Below are positions 47,641 to 59,359 of a DNA stretch of 64,000 nt, piece by piece (position 1 is the stretch's first letter; each line of letters opens with the position of its first letter). The notes under the pieces are model-generated. The model saw only the letters and a program-made list of their open reading frames with translations. It ran no database searches and was not told the DNA's origin. This DNA comes from Micropterix aruncella (taxonomy: Eukaryota > Arthropoda > Insecta > Lepidoptera > Micropterigidae). Location: assembly GCA_944548615.1 (NCBI GenBank), contig OX155952.1, positions 40,497,231 through 40,561,230 of the forward strand, in the 5' to 3' direction. The translations under genes were made by a program, and so were the position numbers.

Positions 47641-47850
47641 TCGTATTGTGAAACGTTTAAGCTCCGGTGGATTATTAGAAGTAAACTTATTAGCAATTAT
47701 TCAATTTCATTATTAGTCCCTGCTGAGCGACTATTCAACATGGATGACGCGGTCGACCGATCTTGAGCGTTGAAATATATTAATTTACGGCGAATTTGAA
47801 CACCTTCTTGGTGACGTCAGTGGCGTCAGAGATTCGGATATACAAAGGCC
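47640..47850. promoter_or_regulatory. Candidate regulatory element with CRE
   Basis: A non-coding block with CTTATTAGCAATTATTC, CATTATTAGTCCCTG, GACGCGGTCGACCGATC and GGTGACGTCAGTGGCGTCAG (a CRE followed by a half CRE). Confidence 0.3.
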
Positions 47851-49335
47851 GACATTTATTTTAAGGGGTTGGTCTGGAAATAGACCTAAAAAAGTATATT
47901 GAGATTTTTTTCGAAAATAAAATTATTTTTGACTATTAGAAGATTTTTTTTGTAAATTAGATTGTTTAACATAAAAACAAACTTCATAGTAATAAGGAAC
48001 TTGTTTTTATTCAGGCATTTATAACTGAGAAAAAAACATCTGAAAATTCTAAAGTTGATAAACGCTTTCATTGGTAATCAAGGCAAATCCAAAAAAAAAA
48101 TGGTAGATGACTTTCAACTCAGATTTTCATGAAAATAATCTGCTGTGCAAATAAACCTCTTAGTATTCAGAAACATATTTTTTCAGGACAATAACAATAA
48201 AAATCTTGTTTAGCTTTACGTTTCTACAAAGTTATCCGTATATCGCTAACACCTTTTATAAAATATTGATATGGTGAACTTACCTATATATACGCAGGCA
48301 TTATTAGTTCCTTTGTTTTAGGGAGATGCTCGTAATCAAAATGTTACCCTTTTTAATATGATAAGATGATCTTATTATTAATGAAATGTTAACTTTGAAA
48401 AAACCTTGTTTATTCTAGTATTTAGGTATATGAGTACTTTTATAATATTGAGATTTTCATCGATTTTTGTGACTAAAGCATCAGTAAAACAAAATATACG
48501 ACTGCCCATCTTAGGATAGCGCTACAAAAAAAAACTTATTTAGTATGAATCAATAGCTCAATATTACGTAATCGACCCACATCTAGAAAAATAAGCCAAC
48601 GGTCGCAGTCGGAGGGATTTGCGTATGGAATCTACCTGCGCGACCGTGTGAAGTCCATCCGGGGTCCGCGATACCCCGCGGGACGCTCAGACCAATTCAC
48701 AATGGCCATCCGCCTGGGGGACCAAGGGAATGGACGGAGGGGGTATATAGGACCACACAAAAAACACCTATCAACATACCTGGCAGCAATGCGATTTTTT
48801 AATGGGCTCAAATTGAAAATGCTTTGTCATGGCGATATGAACATGTCTAGAAATATTTCGATGCGTGTTGTCACTGATTGAAGGGCGTGTTAAAATCTCG
48901 CTAATGATTTACGTATTTGTTAAGTAACTTATTTTAAGTGTTATTTAAAAAAAAAAAAATAACGTTCAAGTGACTCGGAAGATGTCCTGTCAGAAGACAA
49001 CATTTCCTGTTGAACAAAAACTATGAGCGCATAATATATGATTTATTGACAAGACATAGACAACATTTGAGGCGATGAGGTCAAAAGTCAGACAAGTGAC
49101 ATTTTTCGCAAAACGTATTAGGTTCACTTTCTAATCTGAATTTCGCGCTCGTTTTGAGAAAGAAAATATGACAAGTGATTTGGATTAAAATACAGACGAA
49201 AACTAACAGCAAAGCTTCTTTTGTTGTATTCGATATTTATCTAAAATTATTAAGTAAGTTCTTTCGATATTTATCTAAAATTATTATTCGATATATATCA
49301 AAAAAATAAGGCAAACGAATTTGACCTTATTTTAC
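47850..49335. other. AT-rich stretch with a GC-rich patch
   Basis: Nothing recognised apart from a GC-rich patch at 48595-48760 (GGGGTCCGCGATACCCCGCG) whose 77-codon frame shows no domain. Confidence 0.35.
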
Positions 49336-49380
49336 ATTTTCCATTAATACCACTTTGCTTTAGGTAAATGTCAGGTAAGT
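49336..49380 (+). other. Candidate recursive splice site, second
   Basis: ACCACTTTGCTTTAG ending at 49363 abuts GTAAAT. Eleven bases further on, TCAG (49371-49374) abuts a perfect donor GTAAGT (49375-49380). CCATTAAT upstream could serve as branch point. Either AG can give the AG|GT ratchet arrangement, the second with the consensus donor but a weaker pyrimidine tract. It is on the same strand as the sites at 2328 and 61082. Confidence 0.4.
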
Positions 49381-49520
49381 ACATCAGTAATTCAAATTTC
49401 GGTTTTAATATATAATGAGACCGCTTTTCATCATTTATATATATTCATGTTACAGCATACATTTTACCTCCATTATATGTTTTATTTAAAAGTATCATGG
49501 ATGTTTATACATCTATAATG

Positions 49521-49707
49521 GGAGGCAGGTGCTAATTTTTTGAGGACCGCTGGGTGCTACATTTTACCTACATATACATAAAGATTTTATCTGTAGCTGG
49601 ATATTGGATTATTCCAATATTCACGAATTAGCTACAGATAAAGCCTCAATGTATATGAGGGTAAAATGTAGCACCTAGCGGATCCCAAAAAAATAGCACC
49701 TTTCTCC
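49521..49707. mobile_element. Palindromic MITE (about 187 bp)
   Basis: The left arm (AGGTGCTAATTTTTTGAGGA ... TTTTATCTGTAGCT) and the inverted right arm (AGGTGCTATTTTTTTGGGAT ... CTTTATCTGTAGCT) match over about 70 bp, with GGAG just outside on each side. Target duplication is unclear. There is no coding potential. Confidence 0.75.
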
Positions 49708-49709
49708 TG

Positions 49710-50980
49710 AAGTTTTGCGATAACATCAGTTATAGCATCACCTTTTGATAGCTTACTGCGAATGCTGCGGCAGACAAAACCGGTAAATATCAATGAAATA
49801 TATTATGTATATCTTAAAATAAAAAAGTTATAATAATATTGTATATATAGTATATCAAAATATTGGATAGCGATTGCCAAAGGATTATAGAAAATGTTCG
49901 ACGTTATAGATAAGAAAGAAACAGATTTTTCTTTATTAGGTGATCTTAACGACTGCTTAAATTAAAAAAATTAACGTCGATTCCACATTTTTAAAATATT
50001 TAGAACATTAATGGATGAGAAACATAAAGTCCCACCATTTCACGACGTTCTTGAAGATAATTTGGATGATGTAACACCTTTTAGGAGAATCGAAATAAAA
50101 TTAGTAAAATCTTTATATTCCTTTCATAACATAAGCTTCATTATGACTTTTTTAATAGCATAAACTTAGCTTCAGATGAAGAGACTCATTATTGAAGAAT
50201 ATAATATCTACTGTACAGCTTGTATGACTTATATTGTATGACTACCTTTAAGCTTGTATGACTTAAATTGGTCATTGTTTATGGTTAATATTAAGTATGT
50301 CATTTTAAAATGTGTTTTTCTTTTACTAAGGCACTTAAATAAGATCACTTGACTGCTGTGGGCTCATTGTTTTAAAAACAGAAATCGGTTGAATGATTTC
50401 GGATTTTTATAACAACAAAAAAACAAGGAAAACATAAGATTTTCTTATTATTGTGTAAGAATGTATGTTATATTAAAGCGAATAAAAATATCGTTTCTTA
50501 AAATATTACATATAGCAATTTGAAATGTTGGTTTTAATTTTGTATGTCTCTCCTGTAAAGTTTTGCAGAAGTCTCTTGTCTGAATTTTGATTCCACCACC
50601 TCATTTATTTCTCTTTGAAACAAAACTAAGAATGAGCACATAATAGCTATAAGATAAATTAACAAATCCGTTTTTCGTTCAATGTCATTACGATATTCGC
50701 AATTATGTAATATAGGTCGTCTGATGTCTTTTCTACCTACAGAGTTTGTAGGGCTGAGATGTCCAATGATAATTTTACATTTACGTCTGAGATTTGATTG
50801 ATATTAATTCCGAGATTTGACTGATTTTAAATCACTCATTTATGCTGAATATTAAACATTTATAGGGACTACTTTGTAGCATTAAATTAAATATTTCCTA
50901 AACGACTTATCCGGATTTAGAACTTTGAAATCATGATATTTTCCTTTATTGACTCAATGAAGAACGCTTAATGCAGCCAT
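49710..50980. other. AT-rich stretch, nothing recognised
   Basis: Intron-like AT-rich DNA without supported features. Confidence 0.4.
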
Positions 50981-50984
50981 CATA

Positions 50985-51290
50985 AGTGTTTTTAAAATCC
51001 TCAAATGTTTTCTTGAACACGGCTAAAAAGCATAATGAACGTGCCCGGGTCCGACAGGCCCTCATTTGCATAGATATTCTTTGACAAATATAAAGAAACG
51101 CGGGGTTCACAGAGTGAGCGACGCGGGCGCTATTGTTTGCATCGTCGGACAAAGTCGCGAGGGAGCCGCTTTGGATGCCCCGGGCTACGAAATGGACGGT
51201 CCTTTGGCGGTGCGGCGTGGCGTGGCGCATTTCAAAGCAAGGGGTGTATTTTGGACATATGTACCCTTGCGGGTTAGGTGTGAGATTTAA
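50985..51290. promoter_or_regulatory. CpG-rich candidate regulatory element
   Basis: A sharply bounded GC-rich non-coding block (GAGCGACGCGGGCGCTATTG, GGTGCGGCGTGGCGTGGCG) with GCTATTGTTTGCATCG and GGACAAAGTCGCG Sox/Fox-like motifs. Overlapping open frames on both strands have no domain. Confidence 0.35.
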
Positions 51291-51569
51291 AATACAAATA
51301 TTTTTTTAAATATTATATATCGAAAGTACAAACGCGTAGATGCTTTTCGATGTAATTGAAGATTCCGAAGAAGATTAGGACTTAACTGATGAGTTGAGAG
51401 AACTGTGACGATGAGATGAGAGAACTGTAACTTGATGAGAGAACTGTGAATCCGATATTATAAACAAAATATTTAACCAGAGAGAGAGAGATATACCGAG
51501 GCAATTATACGATAAAAGAATTTCAAACCTGCAAAGATGAGAGAGCAAAGAAAATTAATATTTCAGTTC

Positions 51570-52445
51570 TAGGGTTTTCATTTTACAAAAAAGTGCATTG
51601 AGAGCAATTGCAGGTGTATCCCGTGACAAGCACTGCGAACCATATTTTCTTAAGTACAAAATACTGACTTTTACGTCTGAATATATTTTACAATGTCTAC
51701 TATATGCTAAATCAAATATTAACGAACAAGAGGTAAACGGGAATATGCACTCCCACAATACACGCAGACGTGATGACGTTATCCTGCCTAAAGTACGCCT
51801 TACGCAGACACAAAAGTCCTTTGGATATTTGAGCTATAAGCTCTTTAACCAGCTACCACTCTCCACAAGAAAGATGGAAACAAAGGCGTTTAAAAGATTT
51901 ATGAAACAAAAGCTGCAATCCACACATGCTTTCTATAAGCTGGGTGATTTTTTTGAGCATGCCAATTCTTTCAAATGGGAATAACATTAATATGTAACTT
52001 TCAGGTACCTCATTTTAGTTTTTATTATTTAATTATAATATTATGAATTTAATATTTAATATGTAGATTACATGTGTAATGTAACATACCTGATCATATA
52101 CATACGTTGTTTTTTTTCAATTTTGTTTTGATACTTCCTATTGTGTGATTATTTTTTGTATAAAGTGCTTGATGACTATTAATTTTCTTATAATAATTAT
52201 CTATTTTATATGTATACTCATGTACATGGATTCAGCTCTATTTTTTATTTTTTTTATTTTATTTGTCTGCCGTGTAAAGCCGACTTTAGTCAACGCTATT
52301 GTCGAATTAATATTTATGCTTTAATAGTTTTATATCTACATATACACTGACGAATTCTAATATGCGATAATTAGCTTTAATTCATAATTCATGCTTTTAT
52401 TGTATATTCTGAATAAATAAATTGAATACTGAATACTGAATACTG
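51570..52445 (+). pseudogene. LINE reverse-transcriptase C-terminal fragment with 3' end
   Basis: The frame reads ILQKSALRAIAGVSRDKHCE, later RRRDDVILPKVRLTQTQKS and FGYLSYKLFNQLPLSTRKME, ending at a stop at 51982-51984. This matches the C-terminus of jockey/CR1-type polyproteins (QKxALRxIxG...RxxxxxxxPxxRLTxxQKSFxYxxxKLFNxLP). The 3' UTR runs to a GAATACTGAATACTGAATAC tail at about 52420-52445. The rest of the element is missing. Confidence 0.75.
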
Positions 52446-52817
52446 AAGAAGAAGACAATAAATGTAACTAAAACCATATAATCGTTAAAAAACATATCAC
52501 TATACTCAAACGCACATGAAATTATGTGAACCTTGATTTATTATTAAGCTCTGTGCACCTATTAATTCACGCAAGGGAATGGATAATTACAGTCTCTGTG
52601 CATGGACATGCCTCTTCGGTTAGGTGTCAAAGTGTGCGGCACAATGCTCTGGGGAGGACCTGCGGATCACCGCGCTTTTACTCAAACATGTAATTTCGAA
52701 TGTCAGCATGCAGTCTGCGGTTACATTCAGTGGCATGGACCTCGCAGGGTGTGTGATACACTTGACTGGAATTTTACATGCTTGAATAAAAGTTATCGGT
52801 TAGGAGTAGCCAGCATT

Positions 52818-53600
52818 ATAAAATCGAAGACTATCGCGGTTGTTTGACATTATAAATAGGATAGAAAACGAATTTACCGCGTGAAATTTGTAGGACCCGA
52901 CGTTTCGGTGACGTTGCAGCCGCCGTTGTCTAGGGTAGACTGAAGAGCTGTCAGTCCGTTGTTTTGCGGGTAGGCCGCAAACCGCTGCCGCCACTGCGTA
53001 GGTTATAACGGTGGTAGGGGGCTGGGCTCGGAGCGCGGGAATTTTTAAAATCCGTCTTGCACACAACACTCACTGTATCCTGTTTTACGTCTTTGCGTTC
53101 GGCGTTCGGCGGCGGGAACATTTTAAGAAGAGGGTTCCACGTAGAAGAGAGTTTGTAGCCGTCATCTCTATTGAAGTTCGGAGTTCTTCTTATTTCAATG
53201 GCTTCCCGGATCATGCGAGGAAAGTAGAATTGTTCCTTGGATAGAACAATGGGATTTTGAAACTGCATCCAGTGGTTACTTCCAATATCCAATATATGTT
53301 CGCAGATCGCCGATTTTTCTCGCTGAACGTTTTTGACAGCTTTGATGTGTTCTGTAAGTCGCGTGGCTATGGGCCGTTTCGTTTGTCCAACGTAGGCTAG
53401 ACCGCAGCTGCATTCGACTTTATACACACCCGGGGTTTGCAGTGGTATTACATCCTTTACAGTGGTATTACATCCTTTACAGCCAGCATTATTTTTGACC
53501 AACATATCAGGACTCCTATTTTCTCTCACTCGTTCCCTAAATAAATTTGAGATGCTAGATATGCAAAGCACGGTCTATACGGATTTTAGTATTTGTGGTA
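52818..53600 (-). pseudogene. Penelope-like element 3' part with GIY-YIG endonuclease
   Basis: The minus-strand frame 53571-52951 encodes 206 residues. Residues 48-126 form a GIY-YIG nuclease: GVY (48-50), YVG (60-62), then R71, E74-H75 and the distal REAIEIRR (E126 region). A CSCG pair precedes YVG, as usual for the Penelope endonuclease. The flanking terminal sequence (52818-52950) matches the copy at 13529. No reverse transcriptase is recognisable upstream on the minus strand, and the frame's first 20 residues do not belong to the usual linker, so the gene is truncated. A 20-bp direct duplication (CAGTGGTATTACATCCTTTA) lies at about 53440-53480. Confidence 0.8.
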
Positions 53601-53806
53601 ATGCCTCGATACTTTCTGATGTTAGTCAGCTTGATCGTAGCTTATTCAGCTATAGCACGGTTTTTGACCCTATCTTTAAAGTCAGGGAGAAGGTGCTACA
53701 ATATACTGTAAGAAGCTACAACACATCGAATCATCGACCAGCTCTTCTTCTACCGCTAATCATACTGATCTTGTTATGACAAAATATGTTGTGCACAGCA
53801 TTGACG

Positions 53807-53825
53807 CTCCCCCCCCCCCCCCCCT
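53807..53825. repeat. Poly(C) run
   Basis: An unbroken C run in the context CGCTCCC...CCCTCTCCCCT. The exact length is uncertain in assemblies. Confidence 0.9.
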
Positions 53826-53829
53826 CTCC

Positions 53830-54480
53830 CCTCCATAATTTCCACTCTTCACTGGAGATTTAAATTTTATATTTAGACATCCTTTAAAAACTGGTTAATC
53901 TCCCAAAAAAAAATCTTGTGGTTGTAGATCCAAACTCACCCATTAAAAAAAAACGCCTCCGGCTGAAGATTCGTGGGAAGCTCTCTCAAACCATCATTTT
54001 ATACAAAAAAAAATCTTATTTAATTTTCAATGGGGTTTGAATCATGCAGCATAAAAATTACAACAAGAAAGTATAGGATAATTCCAGCAGGTTCATGCCG
54101 ACGTAAGTTGATAGAGATGTTGATTTGTAATGTTACCGATTTGAACTATTATGGAGAATTCGTTGTACAAACGTTTACCTAATTATTATTTCATTATTAC
54201 CTCTGTTCCGTGTACTATGTGAAAGTATTTTTTTTTAAATACTTATAAAATGTAAAAAGTATAATTGTAGCAAAATATGGAGCTATTTTTGCTATACATA
54301 GTATTAAAAATTATGTGGTTTAAAGAATTAAATCGAAGAGACAATAAAGAGGAATAAAATTTAAAAAAGCAGGATGCATTTTTTTGGGAAAGTAAAAGTC
54401 TTATGTTGTGACTTCTCATTTTTGCGGAGGAAGCATGTTGGTCACAATTATTATTGTGTGACCAAATGTGTGTAGCATTA
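53830..54480. other. AT-rich stretch, nothing recognised
   Basis: Intron-like DNA with A-runs. No supported features. Confidence 0.4.
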
Positions 54481-54870
54481 ACCTAACCTATCACGATACA
54501 AAGTTGCACGATCCGAGGAAGGCGCACAGGTGTAGGCGTAGGGCGCACTGCAGAATGCCGGCAAAGCGGTGCCCATTCATTGAGAGACGGTTGTGCTTTT
54601 TTGAGCGCGCTTCATTAGGTCCCGAGGCGTGATGGGAATCGGTTTACGGCGAGCAAATTACACGTTCCGGCCCGCTATTGCAATTTAATTGTGGAAATGC
54701 ACAAAGTTCATTATGTTGCCGTTCGTTGTGTGCACGGAAACGCCCAGCCGACGCTCGATAAAATCATTTTTACCGTACGTTATTATTAAACGCGCGAAAC
54801 GGGCGCGGATTGCAGCGTGCGAGCTCGCGCACTATCGTACGTTTGCTCTCCCCATTGGTGAACATGTATT
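54480..54870. promoter_or_regulatory. Candidate regulatory element, one of the strongest
   Basis: A CpG-enriched non-coding block of about 390 bp with sharp edges. It contains GCAATTTAATTGTGG, GCTTCATTAGGTCCC, GAGCAAATTACACG, CGCGCGAAACGGGCGCGG (E2F-like) and GCGTGCGAGCTCGCGCAC. The mix of homeodomain cores and CpG-dense motifs with no frame resembles conserved insect enhancers. Confidence 0.35.
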
Positions 54871-55090
54871 TTTTTGGTCGTTATACATACATACTATATT
54901 TTTGCGAGGTGCCAGTTACTAATGAATGATTTTTTTGTAGTTTTAAGTCGATTATATTTGTCTCAGTCTACTTAACGAAATTTTATGTTAAATTTTGATG
55001 CCTATTTTAATAAAGAAATTGTGATTTATTATTTAGCACCAAATGTTAAGGCAATTTAATTTTATGAGCACTTTACTACAACGCTTATAT

Positions 55091-55505
55091 CAGTGATTTC
55101 AACCAGTGGGTGGCAAAGAGACGCCCAGGGGTCGCAGACTATCCAAAAATTAAAATCAAAAATATTAAAAAATATATTTATTTATAATTTGTAAACATTC
55201 ACAGTTTTGAAAGAGAAACATTTTTATTATGTGTTTTGCTATTGCTTTTACAAAACTTTATATTGACCTAAGAAAGAAACATTCAAGTACAATTTCGATA
55301 GTAAAAAACAGTAAAATTAATGTGGTATTCGCCATTGTTTTTACAAAAACTTTATTTGACATTGTATTTACAAAAACTTTATTGAATTCCTACAGTTACA
55401 GCTGGCAAGAGACTACTAAGTTAAAGTTTAAGGTGGGTTGCGTAAGAGTTTTATTTTTCTTTACCTTAAACAGGGTTGCGATCTAAAAAAGGTTGAAAAA
55501 CACTG
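55091..55505. mobile_element. hAT-type non-autonomous element (415 bp)
   Basis: Ends CAGTGATTTCAACC (left) and, inverted, CAGTGTTTTTCAACC (right) are typical hAT termini. The 8 bp outside each end are GCTTATAT (55083-55090) and GTTTAGAT (55506-55513), six of eight matching, the expected duplication length. No transposase frame is present. The interior has tandem TTTACAAAAACTTTAT units. Confidence 0.75.
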
Positions 55506-55844
55506 GTTTAGATAATTTATTGTACTATTAGAGCCCTGTCCACCCAAGAACGGTTTAGTCCTAGATGGGTGACAGAATCAAATAAGCATGAGGTTAAGGT
55601 TTTGCCATTCGTTTCCTGTTATGTTTGTAGCCAAAAACATTGCTTTATATAAATTAATTCCTAATAAGCAATAGTTAAAAAATAAATTGTTATGTTTTGG
55701 ATTCATTATTCAAACATAAAATTTGTTTTTATTCGTAAATCTGTTAGAAGTAATAGTGGGTTATTTCGTTGTTTCGCGCATTTTATACGACGATTTCATT
55801 TTACATTTGAGAGGGTTTTATTAAATTCTTGTTTGCTATGTCAT

Positions 55845-56400
55845 AAAGTAAAGTAAAGTAAAGTAAAGTAAAAGGTATTTATTTCCAATACAACCATACA
55901 ATTGTGTAGGAATGACAGTAATTAATCTTAAATTAGTTACTCAATTTAGACAAGAGGTGATATACAATATATAGTTTTAAACTTACCAATTTACGAAAAC
56001 ATAGACTATATGATAACAGTTTACAACAAAACAATTAACGGTAAATAATATGTATTAGATTAAATGCATGGTAGTAAAGTAGGGTCACCATGCATAATTA
56101 GTTTTATAGATATTATAAATTATTTTAAATCAAGGAAAAATAACGAGGTTTAACTAGACAATATAAATTAAGCTTCTAGCCTTAGATATACCTCATAGAG
56201 GAGTAGAGTACGTTATATCAAGATATATTTTGTTTGCAATAATCGACAATACAAGTCAATATGAAAATACAAATTAATTAACCAGAGAATTTCCAATCAA
56301 AACAAACTATTATTAGAGATCCTACATGTTAAAGTGGCAATATAAGCCTTTAATAGTCATAAAAGAAAATCAAAATCAAAAAAATAAAATAAGATATAGG
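55845..56400 (-). mobile_element. LINE 3' end with TTTAC tail (minus strand)
   Basis: On the + strand AAAGTAAAGTAAAGTAAAGT (55848-55872) is followed by AGGTATTTATTTCC. On the minus strand this is an AATAAA signal followed by a (TTTAC)n tail. The body to the right is AT-rich and not recognisably coding, so the upstream extent is uncertain. Confidence 0.45.
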
Positions 56401-56408
56401 TGGACGCT

Positions 56409-56445
56409 GCTGACAAAGTGGACAATTCCTATCCACTTTGTCAGC
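56409..56445. repeat. Perfect 14-bp hairpin, 9-nt loop
   Basis: GCTGACAAAGTGGA (56409-56422) and TCCACTTTGTCAGC (56432-56445) are exact reverse complements. Confidence 0.9.
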
Positions 56446-56467
56446 CTACCTACCTTGAAGGATTTTC

Positions 56468-56493
56468 AATAAGTATATGGCCATATACTTATT
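56468..56493. repeat. 26-bp perfect palindrome
   Basis: AATAAGTATATGG followed directly by CCATATACTTATT, with no spacer. It lies 22 bp from the hairpin at 56409-56445, so the two may be parts of one foldback structure. Confidence 0.9.
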
Positions 56494-56649
56494 AAATGAT
56501 GAATCTTTTGTAAGTAGATGAAAGGGCGTTGGTTAAAGAAAGCAATAAATTAGACAAGTAAAATTAACCACCAAACAATAAAATAGTGAAAAAAAAATTG
56601 TTTCAAGATTTTAGCAATTGCTTAGTCACCCCACTCTGTCGATCTGTTC

Positions 56650-57090
56650 ACACGGCAGATCTGGTTAAAACAAAAAGACCGCTCCTTTTATGAGCGTCTT
56701 GACAGCCGCAAGACATGTCGTGAATCGAAGATTTTGTGACAAATCTTGTCTGAATTGACATTTTCAACTTGCCGCCTCTTATCTGTCGGATCGACAGGAT
56801 TAAAACTGTCATTAAAATTCGTCCCGCGCGACAAAATAAATGTCGTCCCGTAATTAACGGATAAGTAAGTGCGATGTGGCCTTTGCGTCGAGTTAATTTA
56901 TTTGTGAATGTAGCTCTATAGTACGATAAGTCGTCGTGTTGGTGCATGTTATACTTCCTCTCGCTCTCTTTCTTTCTCTTTTCTTCTACTAGTGCCATGC
57001 CCGTTACGAACGTTCTGTTGCTCTGAACAAGGTCGTCAAGTATTCTGACGCCACTATCGTTTCTTCTAGATTTCGAACTCAAAATATTGT
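56650..57090. promoter_or_regulatory. Candidate regulatory element
   Basis: A CpG-enriched non-coding block with TTTTATGAGCGTCTTG, CTCTTATCTGTCGG, CGACAAAATAAATGTCG, CCGTAATTAACGG and GAGTTAATTTATTTGTG motifs (AbdB-, GATA- and homeodomain-type cores). The 144-codon minus frame through it has no domain. Confidence 0.35.
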
Positions 57091-59345
57091 CTTGGTCTAA
57101 GACCTATTCTTTCGAACATTTTGCCTTGAACCCCATTAGATTCACGAGTGCCTATGTTGCATGGCTTGGTCAAAGTGGTCGAATTTGATCATTTTTATTA
57201 TTCTTCAAATGCGTGTCTGTTCTTTGGTATTAGCTTGACTATTTTCGATTCTACAATAAAATAAAAAGTCAGATTCTCAATCATTACTACAACCTTTTGT
57301 GGGTCTTGTGCGTCATCAAGGATATATATTCATGGCGCTTTCTTTCCAGTTAATAAAGCCAGGTGCATCTAGACAATTAATAGAACCTTGGCTGTCCCGC
57401 TTTTTGACGGTAATCTGGTCGTCGACTGCTAACTACGCGACATATATTTATAACATAACAGGCGTTTTGTAATATTTTCAATTAATTTTGTAAGATAACA
57501 ATTTTTCGCAGACTCGTTTCTGCGTATTCAAGAAGTAAAAATATCACAAGACGCTTATTTTGCCTAGCAGAATAACCCTCATTATATTGTGCGATTATAG
57601 TTTCCGCAGTTTATAACTTTCTCTGGTATATTAACATATAATACAAATATTTTGCGAATTATTTTGCTCTAGACTATAAACTAATGCATTTTCGTCTGAA
57701 TAAGTAACGTTTTTTTTTCAATTATTATTTTAAGATTTATTTGGTGAATGCTTTATAGAACGTTACTTTCTTTATCTGGATAAAATATAGAGTTTTATTC
57801 ATGTTTGAAGTACAAAATACTTCGCTGTCGTTACCGAATATCGTTGGTTACTAATGAACCGATGTATATGAATTTCTTAACAGCTTCGACAGAGTAGGTA
57901 ACGACAACAAAGACAAATCTAAAATGGTAGACTGAGAGCAGGCAGCTACGCATTTTTGTTTTTCCACGTTTTGTTTTAGACACATACATGTTTCTGCTTC
58001 GTCCAATGATAGAAAAACTTCATTGACAGCATGCAGTTGACATGCAATCAATATCATTTTTGAAGTTTGTAAGTCTCTCATGGGGTAATAAAATATCTTC
58101 ATTTTCATTTGTCTGTTGATTGGGAGATACGTGTCATCAACATCTTTAAACAGGTGGGATATCTTAACCTGTTCTCAAAATTGACAAGTGTTTTAGAGGA
58201 TTTAGTGAAGATCAAATATATACTTATTGCACAACCCTGGTCGGAAGCCATTCTGACAGGCGCCAATGGTTGGAGGCGATCATATTGCATAATATTCACT
58301 ACCCAATAATATTATATCGTATCTTGTGTGGTGGGCATTGAGATGATGCTATTGTTCCACGCCCTTGGTGTAGTAAAAAAATCGACTGTCCGACAATATA
58401 AAAAAATCTGATTTTCAATCATTGAACTGGCTCTTATATTAAAAGACGAATAGCTCATTTTCACGTAAATATTTCTAAAATCTGTCATGGACATGAATTA
58501 AAGGTATTGCAACGTAGAGCCATATTTTCCTGAAAAATAAATACAGATAACGATGATGTAGTGCGGTCTTACTATTATTATAATTCTGCTTTTCTTCTTA
58601 CAACTATTACCATATTTTGATTTATTTAAGTTAATAGTTCGTTTCCACGAAAAGTTTATTTTCGTGACTGACACGAAGCAGTTCGGCTAAAATGTAGAAG
58701 ATTGCAAGCTTTAAAAAACAATTTTTATATTCATTTAAAGTGTTGAATATAACTATTAGGTATGTAATATAAACATTATAACTTTTACATTATTATGATA
58801 TTAGGTATTCTTTAAACATATGTCATATTCTTTTACACGGAAGATCGGTCATCTCGTTTGGATTCTGCAAAAGAGCACAGATCTCATACAACAATCCAAT
58901 ATTTGCATCGTCCTCACACGTCCCAGAATCCCCCGTCCATTCCGGACCGCTGAGTCTCATATGCGGAAACAATCAGAGATCATTATATGATGGTTCGTTG
59001 TTCTCTCTCACCTCGATATAGTACAGCGAGGCGCCCCCCTCAGTATGATGTCACAATAATATTGTTCGAGGCGTAGACCACCCTTTCGCTGAGCTTTGTC
59101 TTTTTATTGTCATGCTGGCGCCCCCTCTGATCTGAGTGAGTAAGCATCCCCTCTCTAAAGATGCCAGACATATCAAGCGGTGGCATAACCCTATGCGGTA
59201 TAATGATAGCTCACAGCTTTCGGTTAGTGATCAAATATTATAAGATCAAGTTACTGTCATGGGGTGGTGCATTTCGATAAATTATGAAGCTGTGTCGTTT
59301 GTATTATTCAATTATGCTTACTTTGGAAGCTGTAACTATACATAA
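57090..59345. other. Non-coding stretch, nothing recognised
   Basis: Mostly AT-rich. GC-richer patches at 58850-59230 (GGAATCCCC..., TGGCGCCCCCTCTGATC) show no gene or terminal repeat I can support. Confidence 0.35.
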
Positions 59346-59359
59346 ATGCTAGGAATATC

